From Rhopalosiphum padi (Eukaryota; Arthropoda; Insecta; Hemiptera; Aphididae), in assembly GCF_020882245.1 (NCBI RefSeq), contig NC_083597.1, forward strand, positions 59,808,152 through 59,872,151: a DNA stretch of 64,000 nucleotides, written 5' to 3'. A model generated the notes under the pieces. That model searched no databases and was not told the DNA's origin. It saw only the letters and a list, made by a program, of their open reading frames with translations. Shown here piece after piece: positions 26,456-40,117 of the stretch; position 1 is the stretch's first letter, and each line of letters starts with the position of its first letter. Position numbers and translations under genes: made by a program.

Positions 26456-29400
26456 AGGAAAAAAACTCTAACATGTACCTTTAATAATAATAAAAAAAGA
26501 GAAAAACCAAAGACATATAATTTACTAAAGCTCTACAGGTAATAAAACAAAAAGAAAATCAACGATCATAAACGAGTGAATTACTTAGTATTCGACTTAT
26601 ATTTTTTTTTTATAGTATTCGTGAATAAAAAACAAAATAAATTATTAACAAATTTAGTCAAAAACAAAAATGTGTTGAAGTCCTTAAAATATTTAGTTGT
26701 ATATAAAACATTTAAAATTACTTTTATATAATTGAAAGAGATTTAATTTAGCGAATGAACATAACCGAAAGTACATATTATAATATTATGTAGATAAAAA
26801 AAAAATAGAACAATACTTTTTTTAATTTAAAAATATATTAACATTTAAATAAAGATTATGCTTATAGTAAGTAAACTAACTTTATTTTAAAATAGGACAA
26901 ATTACAACAATTATTGTTCAAACTGTTACATATTATATTTTCGGAAATTGTTAAATCAAATATGTACTTTAATGTGTGTATGTTAATGTGATTGTAGTTT
27001 TTAATTTAATTTGTTTTCTTTGATAAACTATTTGTAATTGATTATATTCATTATTATACAATATAAAAATAATAACAAAAAACTTCTGAAATTGTACAAA
27101 TTATCTTCATCAGCTATAATAAAACTTAGAATAAAATTAAGAAAATTACCAGTAAAACGAACATTTATTCTATATTTTATATTAATGACATAAATGATAA
27201 CATTATTTATTGTAATAAATATATAGTGTGTCATAATAAGTTAAGTTGAGTTATATTGAATATAGACATTATAAATATAGTCTAATAATATACAAGTCTT
27301 AAGTGTTCAGTAATCTATAATATATTATGAGTTATGATAGTTGTTAAGTTTTTATTTCTTGAAAATAATGCGTCATATCTTTCAAAATTAACTGTCTTTA
27401 GACTGCTGATATTATACATATACCATGATGCAAGTTCGTTATAATACAGATTGGGTACCTACATACAAAAGAGTTTTTACTACCAATCAATGTTAATAGT
27501 CTTTTTTTATAAATTTAAAAAATGAAAAGTATGTAGTTAATCACTTTTGTATGAAAATCATGGAATTGATAACCTGTGAAAACCCTTATTTAATATGTTT
27601 AAGATGATCATATATTTAGAGGTAAGGACATTTTCAGTTTTTATTTAAGATTTATTAGTAATATTTTACCTTAAAAAATACGTATATAAAATATCGTTAT
27701 GTCTCTAGTGATATGGAGCTCTGTCATACAAAGTAAAATGACAATTATTTTTAATTTTTATTAAATAAGATAACGGCCGTCCGCTGTATCAATTGCAATA
27801 ATTATTTTGTCGGACGTTTTTATATTTTCATCGTTTCATATAGGAGATGGTATTTTGTGTCAATTTTATTACTTTGATTTGCGTCACCAATAAATGCATT
27901 TAAGTAGGTACGTATGTAATTTGTGGCAAAATATAAAAGTATAACATGTATTTAGCACCACATCCAAAACTTAATTTAGGTAATTTGCGACCGAAAACGA
28001 AACACAATATATAATCTACTCCACACCTTCAATTGTTGAAATATTTATAATTTATATACATTTATTTATATAATATGACTGATTTTTATATGTTTTTTTA
28101 ATTACCAGAATTTTACTTATTTAATACTATTTTAGTCCTTTTTTAAATAATTTTCCAAAAATGTAACTGTTAAAATGATTGGAAATACAACATGTTAATC
28201 TGTAAAAAAAAATGATTTAGTTATTTTAAAGTTGCGTGAATTACAATTTAAATAAGGTGAATAATGACGCAGGTAAATTACAATTTTTGAAGGTATAAGA
28301 TAGTGCAGATTACATAATGCCCTTTTATTTAGTTTTAAGTGGCGCAAGCTACAACCTTAAAAAGTAACGCAAATTATCAAAATTAATTTTTAAATGTGGC
28401 ACTAGCCTCAAATTATATATGCCCTCTCATGTAGCTACTAGGTACATGATGCAAAATATCTATACGATCGTTCTAACATGTACTATCGATATATAAATAG
28501 ATAAAATAAAGGATGCATAAGAATAAATATTATTAAAATGAAAAATCTATAGCCATCACAATTACGGTTATATAAACATACAACTAATAAATATAAAAAA
28601 TAATAAAATCAAATATTCACACGATTATGTTTTTACATTATATAAATTTTCATACATTTGATTGATGTTTGGATATACCGATATAAATATTTAAAGCTTA
28701 AAAAGTTAGACAAGTACTTCTATTATATATGCGTAACCGAAAATAATAAATAATTAAATCAAAAATAATAGTAATAACTAATAATACACCTCTGTTTCCA
28801 GATACGATATGCGTACGTAATATTATATGAAATTTTTTTAATTAGCTGCCAAAAGCCGACATTTTAATTTAATTTGTCTCTATAAAATTATAAACTCGTT
28901 TATAAGTATTTGTAAGAGCATATCGATAATTTGTTAGTTCTACCATTTTAATTTATCAAAAACATTTTATTCTACGTATAATGTTTTTGAAACTTAGCTG
29001 TCTAATTATTTTCGTATTTTGATCCAGTAAAAATGTATTGAACAATTTGTTAGAAAAAATTCAATACGCAAGAGATAAATACCCTCAAATTATCCTAAAA
29101 CTTGTCAGGAGATTCAGCTCACCATTTTATAATGATCAAATTCTCTATAAGGCACTGACAATTTAATTTTTAGGAAAAATGTTAATAACTTACACATTTG
29201 TTATTTGTTTTTACTGTTTTCAAAATACTTACACACAATATTTATACGGGGTTAAAAACTTGGAAATATTCCAAAAAGGTAGGTTATGATATTATAAACT
29301 GGTACGGTTTAATGAAAATAGCCGCAGAACTTACAAATTATCAATTTGTGCTTATAAATAAGTGGTTAATGATAAAATGCTCGAGAAAACTTGAATAAAA

Positions 29401-29640
29401 TATTTAGATTTTGTGTGATTAGCTTCGTGGACATTGGAATACGTTTACTTTAGTGTTTTACAGTATGATTGCTTTGAAATCGACTATAATAACCGACGAC
29501 GATAGTAGAGATTCAGCAACATGTTTAATAATAATAATAATAATAATAATATGCATGAATAATATGATTATTTTTTTTTCGTTCGGCGTTGTTTTAATTT
29601 ATATTATTCGAAAGAAAGCAATTTCCTCGGCCACGTTATA
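26456..29640. other. AT-rich non-coding stretch
   Basis: No gene was seen. It includes a degenerate repeat cluster at 28,231-28,400 (listed separately) and an (AAT)n microsatellite at about 29,527-29,551. The ATG-less or low-complexity ORFs here are not supported. Confidence 0.4.
28231..28400 (+). repeat. Degenerate tandem GCGCAAATTACAA-like units
   Basis: At least five spaced variants of a GCGnnAATTACAATTTT-like unit occur in one orientation: GCGTGAATTACAATTT, GCAGGTAAATTACAATTT, GCAGATTAC, GCGCAAGCTACAACC and CGCAAATTATC. The layout recalls the arms of the 45,886-46,471 element but the motif differs. It is probably a decayed arm of a repeat-armed MITE. No ends were defined. Confidence 0.35.
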
Positions 29641-29644
29641 ATCC

Positions 29645-30740
29645 CCAAGCAAAGAATTCAGTGCCACCGCGGATCAGAAATAAATAAAAAGAAGAAACGT
29701 TCGCGAGGGTGGTGGGAAATATATAACAATATAGTGTGTGTGTGTGTGTGTGTGTGATACAATATATATATATATATATTTATATTTTAGCGAGACGAGA
29801 TTTGCACGGCGGACGGCGTAGCGAGCGGGCAAAAGCGGGCAAAAAAAAATATCTGTGAAAGCGAGTCTGCATGTATTTCGAATTCACCGGGATTATGAAA
29901 TGTAAAGAAAGGGAAAAATGCGTCTGGTCAATTAACGATGCCGAGGCAGAACACGATTAAAACGGAGACTCATCAACCGGACGGAAGGGAGGAGGACGGG
30001 CGATGCGGTCGTGTGGATCAGGGCGGCGTGAGGGGTGGTGGTAAGGATGTCGAGGGATTTTCCATGTTTTTTTTTTTTTGCACGCTCGGAGAAAATATTC
30101 CCCGGCACAGACACACCACTATGTTGCAATAACATCGACGTCGCAAATTAAGTGCCGGGATTAAAAGCGAAGAAAAAAGTGCGCGGGGCAAAGATGACTG
30201 TAATATTGTATACGCGTTTAATAACGTTGCGGACGAAGGGACCGGTGTGCGTCGGCGGCATGGCGGGGAGGGAAGAAACGAAAACTACCGGGGTTTTTAA
30301 ATTTTTATTTTTATTTTTATTTTATTTTTTATTTATTTATTCTGCCGGGAAAATCTGTATACATTAAGTGGCACCGGGTCGGCGGTGGAAGGACATTTTT
30401 TTCTTCGTTTATTTTCTTAATTATCGGGTTAAGACGGGGATCACTGTCTCATTTTTTCCTCCCATCAATGAGCACGTACAACACTGTGCATAATTCACCG
30501 TTAGGTCACGTGCCCGCCCGTATACTTTTGCATGTATATAAATATAATGTCTACGCTGCACCCGAATCCAACGAGCCTCGAAACTTAAGTATGCGTACAC
30601 GTCTAAACCAAAATTAAGTGGGGCCATTCGTTTTTTACTGCGTCGTCTTATAATATTATAATCACCGAGTAGATAATTACAAAAAACAAAAACCGACAAT
30701 AAACGAATAAACTCTCTGAACAAAGACTATGGGTCTATTA
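29645..30740. other. Higher-GC region with purine-rich tracts and microsatellites
   Basis: CpG-rich and GGG/GAGG-rich sequence spans about 29,800-30,300, preceded by (GT)n at about 29,733-29,756 and (AT)n at about 29,764-29,780. Overlapping 60-100 codon ORFs on both strands are low complexity and lack splice or family support. A promoter, 5' UTR or enhancer island is the most likely reading. Confidence 0.25.
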
Positions 30741-33430
30741 TCTTCAAATTTTTACATTGTAACAAACCATACGCGTTTAGTCATTATGATGAACAAAATG
30801 TCTAGTCAATAATATTTAGGTAATAGTAATAAAATTTCTATTTGCATTTCATAATTTAATAAAATGATTCATTTTAAATGTTGTACTATTGTGAACGATT
30901 ATGTAAGACTACGAGAAAATTAGTCATTTGATAATATGACACCACTGTAATCACATGGAAGAAAAACCATTTTAAAGATTTAAAGCTTTGTTTGAATTAG
31001 GTGTATGACACGGTTAACTATAATAGTTTACCAAATTATATAATGTTTGTTTTAATGGGACGACGAGATATTTTGTGGTCTTACATAGTCATATATGTCA
31101 TATGTATTATGGTTTTATCTCATTTTCGCGTGCATTTTAAAGTAACTTGCTAGCAAATGTATAATATGTTATTAGAAGTATAATTTTTTTAGATTTTTAA
31201 TCATCTTTTAAGGTTATTTTCTCAAACTTCATGTTTATTTAAAAATATTATTTCATTTTGACTCATTTGATACTATTCATAAACAAAATACAATTTCTTA
31301 ATTAATTTTATCCATCGTATTGTAAGTACATACTAATTACCATGTTTTGTATACCGGGTCACTGAATTGAAGATGTTGTTTTACGAATTGGATTTTCTAG
31401 TTTGGGGTTTTCATAATGAGTGGACATATTATGAACGTTATCCAGAAGTTGTAGGTAAATACTTTTAAATATTAAACTATTAATAGTGTATAAAATTATT
31501 GTTCTAACAAAAATTGTAATGAAGAATGATTATATTATCAATATATTTTAATTTTTACATGTAATAATCGTATTCGTTTAAGTATCTTATAGAAAATAAA
31601 ATATAATAGTTGGTTACCTGTAGTAATTATAAATTTAAACTTTGCCTGAATGAATAAATAATAATAGCGAGATAGATGATATTATGAATGTAAAAATAAA
31701 AATATTTTTAAAGTTATTATGAACAGTTTTAATTGATAAAAATTCAATAAAATTTTACATTTCTTTATTGATGAATATAATTTGTACCGAGTAATTTTAA
31801 TTTTTAAACAAATGTTTTTAGTTTAATCGATCAATATTTATACACATTATACATTTTCAAATTTCTAGTTTTTTTTTTCTATAAATGTCGATAAAAATTA
31901 TTTACTGTTAAAAAATGAATAATAAATCAATACAATAGTTGATCCCACATAAATTAATCTAATATTTCTAAAAAAAAAAAATTTAAATAAATAAGCACAG
32001 TTAAGTTTTAAATTTTTACATTCGTCAAAGTCAAATTAATATGCAATTTGTTAAACATACTTGTTATCTATTTAATAATTCTTTAAGACGTTATTACTTC
32101 TATTTATCATGTCAAATAAAATGTTCTTTGGGATTATTTTATGTTAATTTATTTTTATTTGAAGTTATGGCAAAACAATATCATGCAAATATATTTTTAG
32201 AAGATAAATCAATTCTATAAATACTTAAACATTAATCATATTATACTATTGCACTTCTATCAACAAGGGCAAAATTTAAATCATCAAAGAATATTAAAGT
32301 ATTGATTTTTTTATTAATATTTATTTTTAATTAAAACTATTAATTAAAATGGTAGGAGTCCTAACTTAGGCCACTTGATAACTCTTTGATTAAGAGTGTA
32401 TAAGAACGAATGTATAAAACTATAATTAATGTACGAGTATTCAGTATTCAACATAGATGACTAAGCAAAAACTATAACTACTTATTATAATATTGAACGA
32501 AATATCGAAAATTATTCTACTGTTAAGAAAAAGGCCAATTTATGTAAATCGAAATAATAGATATATTTACTTACTACCTATAGTATAATATTTTTATATT
32601 GATATGCATTATACATTATTCACCATCGTATGACGTATATGTCTTATTAATTAATATACTAACTGTAGATATCATATCAATATCATTCTTATCAACACAC
32701 TAAATATTATAAAAATTATATATGCATATCACAATACTAACTAAAAACATTATAATATATCCATTAATTAAAAAGTTGGATTTTTAGACATTTTATTAAA
32801 TTAAGTAATGCTACATGTTATTATTATTTTTAAATGTTTAAATAATCAAGACTAAACAATAATAATAACCTACTCCCATAAAAAATATGTGAATGGATAA
32901 AAATTCTTGAAAATTTAATGCAAGATATTTCCTTTCGTAAGTATCGTAGTTCATACTGAAACCATAAAATCAAAAAAATGCAAGAAAATATTTATTTTTT
33001 TTGTAGACATTTTAACTTTTAAGTTCAAAATTACTTATTTAAACGATAATTATTTTGATATTATTTAAAAACATTATTCGTGGGAACTTAATTTTTTTCT
33101 TTTACTAATGTTAGTTAAAAATTATTCACTGGGTAGAAATTCTCTAACATTTATTATAAGATCCTAAACTAAGAAATTCTTAGATCTATATAAAATTATT
33201 TGAAACATATAGGCACAATTTGTAATTATATGTGAATAAAAATGTATGTTCAAATATTTATAAAATTTGTCAAAATCATACACATTAAACATTATAATAA
33301 ATACAAACTACGAGTATTTTGTAGTAAAGACTATGTAAAATCTTTTTATTTTTATATCTAAGATTCATAATACTCGTTTTTCTCATTAGTATTTGATACT
33401 GGAATATAAAAAAAATTAAAAAATATTCAA
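30741..33430. other. AT-rich intergenic DNA
   Basis: No gene was seen. From about 32,990 the sequence begins to resemble the interior of the dispersed GATTCTGAGC-type family, but clear collinearity only starts near 33,440. Confidence 0.35.
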
Positions 33431-33439
33431 ACACAATAA

Positions 33440-33890
33440 TTTTTTTTAGACATTTGAGAACTTTAATTTTGAACAAAATTACATATTTTAACGATAAATG
33501 GAGATATTCATATATTATTATTTTGTTATTTCAAAAACAACAATATTCGTGTGGACTAAAAGTGTTTACGTATATACTATATTATATAATATTATTATGA
33601 GTTTTATTTTTTTGATTGATTTTAAGATATTGTCTATTGATATTACGAACCTATTGTTACTATTTTATTGTAATCACAGAAAGATGTTATTAAATGGCAT
33701 AAATTTATATTATTAAAATAATTAATAGCTACTAATAATACACTAAATATATTATTTTTGAAAACATTACATTAACCTATGATAATACTAAAAGTAAAAT
33801 AAATGACTTTATTAGTTATATCAAAAAACACATCATGAAATATACTTAGTGATATAGGCTGTCACTGACAGAATGTCTCCGCTCAGAAAT
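33440..33890 (+). repeat. Right-end fragment (copy B) of the GATTCTGAGC-type element
   Basis: It contains the family landmarks in order: 'gacatttgagaactttaatt', 'ttaacgataaatgg', 'ttattattttgtta', 'ggactaaaagtgtttacg', 'tatacttagtgatatagg' and the terminal GTCTCCGCTCAGAA (33,875-33,888), which is the inverted complement of the family's left end. The left end is absent or lies further left and is degraded. Short ORFs on both strands here are repeat by-products. Confidence 0.55.
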
Positions 33891-33894
33891 GTTT

Positions 33895-36175
33895 TTTGTA
33901 TATAACAATATAATATCATAATATCATTGAATTCAAATTTAACAATCCTATAACAGTAACGCACTCGAATCCTGATTAAGTACAGCAGTGTAATATCTTC
34001 TTGCTCATTTTTTTTTTTTATTGAATCTATATTTATATTATCTATATTTTGATATATTTTAAAAATTGTTTAAAATTATTTTTCATTAATTATTTATGTT
34101 GAATAGAAAAATTATCTTAAAATTAATGTACTTACAATCTTTTTGTAAAAAAAAAAAATACGACTAAAAATATTTTTCTTGCAATTTTAGAATACTATTA
34201 TAAAGGTCTTTATGTGATGTATACTGTATATGCATTAGAACCAAACTGTTTATGTTGAATTTGGAAACGGGAATAGAAGTGTGCATGTGGGTCGAATGAA
34301 AAATCATAATCTATTTGCTGAATGCATATTCCGAGGGATCACTTAAGATAAAGAGTTTCACTAAATAATAATATAATAATAATATATATCTTCGGTTTGA
34401 TATGGTGGTCCTTTGAAGTGGACCTTTTGGTCAACCGAATTCGATTACACTTTAGATGAGGAGTCTCTATAGACGTATGAGAGTAATGTAATCGCCGCTA
34501 CTGTTGAGTAAAATCGGGACGGCTAATTAGATGGTCCATTAATCACATCACCCAAGCAGTAGGTAACTCTATTAAAAGCTCTACCGGTGTACATAATAAT
34601 AATAATAATAATAATAATATGATTTCTCCGAGACCTTTGATTTAAAATCGAACTACGTATATGTACTTATAAAAAGAGATGTTATAATTTTATTGCGGTG
34701 GATGACTTATGTTGATTATTTGATCAGTTTAAAAGACAAACATTGAAACATTTACGTTATTTTAGTGGAAAAGCTCTTTTGATCTTAAGTGATTAATGGA
34801 AACCTTTAACCGGATATTGAATCCACGGGGTTATAAATAAAGTAGTTTAAAATTATGAGGAGGTACAGCTTGTATATAGAAATACACCAAGTATTAAATG
34901 GTAACTCATCGGAAAAGTTAATATAAGAGTCAATGACGATATTGCATATAACGAGTTGAGTAGATATTAGTCACAGTCCCATTTCACCGTATTTCAAACC
35001 AAACTCGAAGGGCAAAACAAATTATATTGATTATATATTTTTTTCATTTTCGATATGAATGAAAATTTCAGAACAATATTTAATATCGATGTATCGCATG
35101 AAGGATTGGTGGCATAACATACCACCTACGAATAGCAACACGAATATTTCTATGAATATCCTCCATACATTTTTTTAATAGTTTTCTTATTATAATATTA
35201 TGATTTAATTCGGTAATATACATGGCCATTGGTGAACAGTGAAAAATTTAAACACGTATACAATTAATTTTATATAGTATTAAACAATAATAAAAAAAAG
35301 TAAAATATATATTTATATTTGTCTATAGTGCTGATCTGATTAGTGGGTATTTTAATTATTATTATACTTGTTGAGTAGAAAAATTTCAAAAAATTGATTT
35401 TAATTTTCGCGATAGTAAGTTGTTGGTAAAATGTATTAATAACCGTAAATAGTTTATGATTCAACTTAATATCAGAAATAGTTTTTTAAATTTTATTATT
35501 GATTATTAATTTTTGATTTATTATCATTAAAGCTGTGAATTTATTGCGCTAAGCAAAATAGAAAATTTGCACGCACATATAAGCTCAAAAATATGCCCTA
35601 AAAATAGAGTTAAAAATTCCAAAATATGATAAACCAAGAAAAATAAACTAAATAAAAATAATTTCACAATTTTGCTTACTTATTATATTTCATATAACGT
35701 AAAAATACTTGAAGTTAATATTGTTTTATGATAAATAAGATAGAATATTTGATATCTAATAATCTGTGGCAACATTATTAATCTAAATTGGTAGAATATT
35801 CATATATTTACATTTAACGTATAAGTAGTTTGAATTAGTGCATCATGGATCATCAAAGGTCACTACTAACTAGTCTAAAAAGCCTTAATTAGAATAATAT
35901 ACTTACTGAGTAACGCGAATTACCAGCACCTCCACTTATTTATGATTATTGATATTTAGTTAAAACATATAAATAAGTTGATGTTCTTAATAGAAAACAG
36001 TGTATTAAATATAAAATGTTAGCCAATACACCATCACTTATATTATCCTTTCTTATATTTAATGAGATTTCCAAAATATGTAGACTTACTTTAAGCTATT
36101 TATAAGTTTTGATATTTTTAAATAAAAAAAAATAATATATTTTATATGTATGTTGATAAAATCATTTTATGTTCA
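33895..36175. other. Intergenic DNA with a hairpin and an (ATA)n microsatellite
   Basis: Mixed-composition DNA at about 34,250-35,130 is less AT-rich than its flanks but shows no supported coding exon. (ATA)n lies at about 34,591-34,618. The hairpin at 34,391-34,439 is listed separately. Confidence 0.35.
34391..34439 (+). other. Strong 49-nt inverted repeat (hairpin)
   Basis: Outer arms TTCGGTT (34,391-34,397) and AACCGAA (34,433-34,439) enclose inner arms GGTCC and GGACC around an 8-nt loop. Much of the sequence between them also pairs if G-U pairs are allowed. It could be a small structured RNA or a small inverted repeat; nothing else ties it to a gene. Confidence 0.35.
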
Positions 36176-36179
36176 GTCA

Positions 36180-36665
36180 AAAAACTAAAATTTATTATCA
36201 ACATTTTTTCACGAAAAAACAAACATTTAAAAATAAAATAAACGCAATTTATTTTTGTAGACATCTCACATCTTAAGTTTTAATTGTGTAAACAATTGGA
36301 ATAAATAAAAAATAATAAATTTCAGTTGTACTTTAAAAAATTTGTTTTAGAGACTTGAAACATTTTACTATGCATATGATATTATTATTACGATATCATA
36401 ATCAAAATATGTTAATAAATTTTAAACTATTTAAACTAGTATTGACTTATAAATTAATAAGTAATATTGTATGGAATAATATTATAATTACTATTATACA
36501 ATCTATACGATTTTTTTTTTGGCAAAAACTAATTCAACTTACTCTTATTACTAATATAAAAATAAATTACTAATAGCATTATAAATATATAATACTATAA
36601 TAATATATACCTAATATCATTAGAACTGTAGGCTGATAAATGGTCTCTGCTCATAGAATCGTTTT
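36180..36665 (+). repeat. Right-end fragment (copy C) of the GATTCTGAGC-type element
   Basis: It shows the 'gtagacatctcacatcttaagtt' interior segment and ends with GTAGGCTG..AAATGGTCTCTGCTCATAGAATCG at about 36,627-36,661. This is the family right end with a short insertion in the CTCAGAATC terminus. The left part is missing or strongly diverged. Confidence 0.45.
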
Positions 36666-37376
36666 TCATACAAAATGATATATAGTTTAGTTTAAACTTA
36701 AAATATCCCATTACGATTAAAATGACCTATTCATTTATAATGAACCAAATAATGAAGGACACTCAAAATTAAAACTTAATATACAGAATATAGGTATAGA
36801 AATGCGGTGAAAATAAAACCAGCTGTTTGCTATTTTTCTAATAAATATATTAAATGACTATGTCTATTATTATTATTGTTCACCACTAGAAGATCATTTT
36901 AGATAACTTATAAAAACAATCGTGCTTTATTTAGTATAATATCATTTATACTTTTTACGGTTCATCATATAACATATATGTGTCTAATATTTATTTTGTG
37001 ATATAAATGCAATACAATTGATATAATATATTAATTGAATAAAATCCAAATAAATGTAGGTTATTATATTTATTTTATAGTTTTCAGTACACTAGAAAAT
37101 TGCACGAAATCATTTTTAATTGATAATAATCTAAATTATTTAGTTACAGTTAATTAAAAATAATCTTTGTAACTTCTTTTATCAAATTGATTGTTAAAAA
37201 ATTGTTTAAATGGAATCCTTCCACTTTCTTAACTGTTTTATATTAATATATGTAGTATTATGTATTTATTCTATATCTACTTCTTCTACTTTAACAATAT
37301 TTTCATTTGAATCAAGTTCTCATTTTTAAATTGTGTTATACCTAAAATACTATCAGTAATTTATTGGAAAACAAAA

Positions 37377-37379
37377 ATG
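37377..37379 (+). CDS. Possible start-codon mini-exon of the apyrase gene
   Basis: An ATG is followed directly by a donor-like GTAAGA (ATG|GTAAGA). The first visible apyrase exon begins at an acceptor in phase 0, with codons for SIKLTSLVILAAIATDIVFG and no in-frame ATG. Joining an ATG-only coding end would give a signal peptide starting M-S-I-K, which is exactly what is needed. The distance is about 2.2 kb. Other ATG|GTAAG sites exist in the region (for example 24,628), so this is a candidate only. Confidence 0.2.
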
Positions 37380-37561
37380 GTAAGAATCAAAATGATGCAT
37401 ATTTTTATTAATTAATTTAATAAATTAGTATATTAGCAATATACATTTAAACTTAATATAGTTTGTATAAAATATTATTTAATTTAAATCTAAAAAAAAA
37501 AATATGTATATAAATTAAAAATATATTTATTTTACAATCATATTGTGTAGTATTATTGTAT

Positions 37562-38720
37562 ATTCTGAGTGGAGCGATTTATTGATTTTGCAATAATGTG
37601 TTTTTCTATCTGTATTTTTGCATTTCAATTTTCGGGGGTAGTTTCTGATTAAAAATTGTATCTAGTTGAAATTTTAGGAGTCAAAGTAAAAAATAATTAG
37701 TACTTTTTTAATCACCAAGAAAAAAAAATAAGGAAAAACAGGAATTTATACGCTAGACCAGTTTTTTAACAAAATTTATAACTATATTTTGTTATAATTC
37801 AAAAACAAAAACATTGTAGAAACTAGTTGTTTTAACCGAGTGTTACTATTATTATTCTCTATACATATTATGATATTATTTTCAAAATATTTTGACACTT
37901 TTGAACTACAATTATAGACATTATAAAAATTAAAAATTTCGATTGATTATTTTTATTTTTATGATTAAATATGTATTAAAAGGTAAAAGTTCTTGAATGC
38001 ATTATTTTTAAAAAGATGTTCATTTATCAATTAAAAATATTGAAAGTTTAAAGAAACAATATTTTTAATTGTGCATTTAAATTTAAATTGTGATTAACAT
38101 TACAAAAATATAAAAGTTATTTTAAAGTTAAAAATGTATAAAGACATTTTCTTTTTTCATTTTTTTATTTAAAATTTTAATTCCTCATTAATTTCATTAC
38201 TTAAACTACTCTAAACTTAAAATTTATCAGAAATTATTCTTTTTATAAGAATAAAAATCAATTTTTATCACATTGAATATTCATTTATGTTTTAAACAAT
38301 GTTTGTTTTTTTTTTTTGAAAAATGTTCATATTAGCATTTCTTACACTAAGTACAATTTTATAAATATTTTATCTCTTTTTATGCTTTTATAGAATTTTA
38401 ATTTTTGTATTTTGTAGAAATAGACAATTGTGTATAAAACTTTAATTGTTGTCATCAAGATTTATACAATTAAATATAGTTTTTTTTATAAGTATTTTCA
38501 ATACTGAATCTAAAAAATCTAAAACATATACAAACTCAATTATTATTTATAGATGTTGACAAATTTATGTTTTTAACGATAAATTACTTTATTATGTTAT
38601 AATTAATAAAAGATATTCATGTGATATAAAACTTTTAAGTATTTTATGAAATTTACCATACACAATGCAATTATAAAAATATGTTTATTAATTTTATGAC
38701 CTATTCGAACTATTATACGG
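37562..38720 (+). repeat. Left and middle part (copy D) of the GATTCTGAGC-type element
   Basis: It begins ATTCTGAGTGGAGCGATTTATTGATTTT, matching the left end at 60,024 and, inverted, the end at 43,773. It runs through the shared interior ('tgataattaaaagatattcatgtg..ataaaacttttaag'-type segment near 38,600) and fades near 38,720 without the right terminus. It lies just upstream of the apyrase gene, so it may fall in that gene's 5' intron. Confidence 0.5.
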
Positions 38721-39609
38721 CATTTGAGGTAAGGAAATTAGTTTTTGAAATGAAAAATAACGACTCGATTTAGTTGTTTTGTTCTGAATTTTCAAATGTT
38801 ATTTACAGGGACTTTAATTTTTACATAAATTACCTATTATATTTTAAAAAGGTATAACAATTTAGAATAATGTATTATATAAAATGTGTGCTATTATAAT
38901 AATTAATAATATAAAATTGTGATTTTTTGACAAGAAATAATTAAATCTATCGTTTGATTATAGATTATAATTTATTCATATACATATAAGTTTTATTAAT
39001 TTATCTATAACCAATGGTATTAAGAAATAAATTATTTATCATTGAAGCTAAATTGACCTACTTAATTACGATGGGTACATTGATATCGACTGTACATTAG
39101 AACGGTAACCGATTTTTGTTTTATACTTTTATTATTTCATATAATGATCATATTATTCACACAAATACTACTTAAACATTTATGAAAACTTTGATAAAAG
39201 GTACAGAAATGAGTTTTGATTAAATTTTAATTTGATTCATACAACACTTATAATATTGTTATTTTATTTTTACTTTAATAATAAAATAATAATGTATAAC
39301 TGTTCTAGTCCCAATAATATATCTAAAATTATATTCAATTTGTTTTTCTTATTATTGTATACCTTTAGAGTTATATAATCAATAATAATTTTCGTTTAAT
39401 AATAAATAACTTATAACCACGTACAATACTAAAAATATCCAATCAGCCATTATGCCGATTGGCTGATACTTTATTATACAAATTAGTGCATTACACTACC
39501 ACATTTAATTCAACATCATATTTTATTTTATGTAATTATTTATTTGTATTTGGAGGACTATTTCTTGTTAATAATACAACATAACAAAGTTGTCAATGGT
39601 TTGTTTCAG

Positions 39610-40117
39610 TCCATTAAGTTAACTAGTTTAGTGATTTTGGCTGCCATAGCCACCGATATTGTGTTCGGTGCCCCAACACCCTCAGACATAAATACTGTGA
39701 CAAATTCTGAATGCATTTTGATAACACAACTCATAGATAGCAAATATCCACTGACCGACCCAATAGTGTTGCCTGATGGCAGTGTCAAGTACCGCATAGC
39801 TATTATCAGTGACTTGGATGGCAACTCGGTGAGCCCAAACAAGGCTTTAACGTGGATCAGTTACTTCAAAAAGGGGTATTTGACTTATAATTCAGCCAAC
39901 AAAAATGTCTCGATTGAATGGGATTCTACGAATAACGGTCATCAATTCAAATCGAATTTCGCAACAAGTGGACGAGGCTTAGAACTATCAGAATTGGTTA
40001 CCTATAATGGTAATTTAATAACACTTGACGACAAAACTGGTTTGGTTTATATAATTGATAACAATGCTTTGATACCTTGGGTATTGGTTGTTAATGGCAA
40101 TGGACGAAAAACAAAAG
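39610..40117 (+). CDS. Apyrase, first visible coding exon
   Basis: The acceptor TTGTTTCAG ends at 39,609, and the exon ends AAAG|GTAATA (donor GT at 40,118), phase 1. It encodes the signal peptide and the first four family motifs. The open frame continues upstream to about 39,544 but has no ATG, and the nearest ATG (39,595) is in another frame and hits a stop after eight codons. The exon therefore needs an upstream start. Confidence 0.88.
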
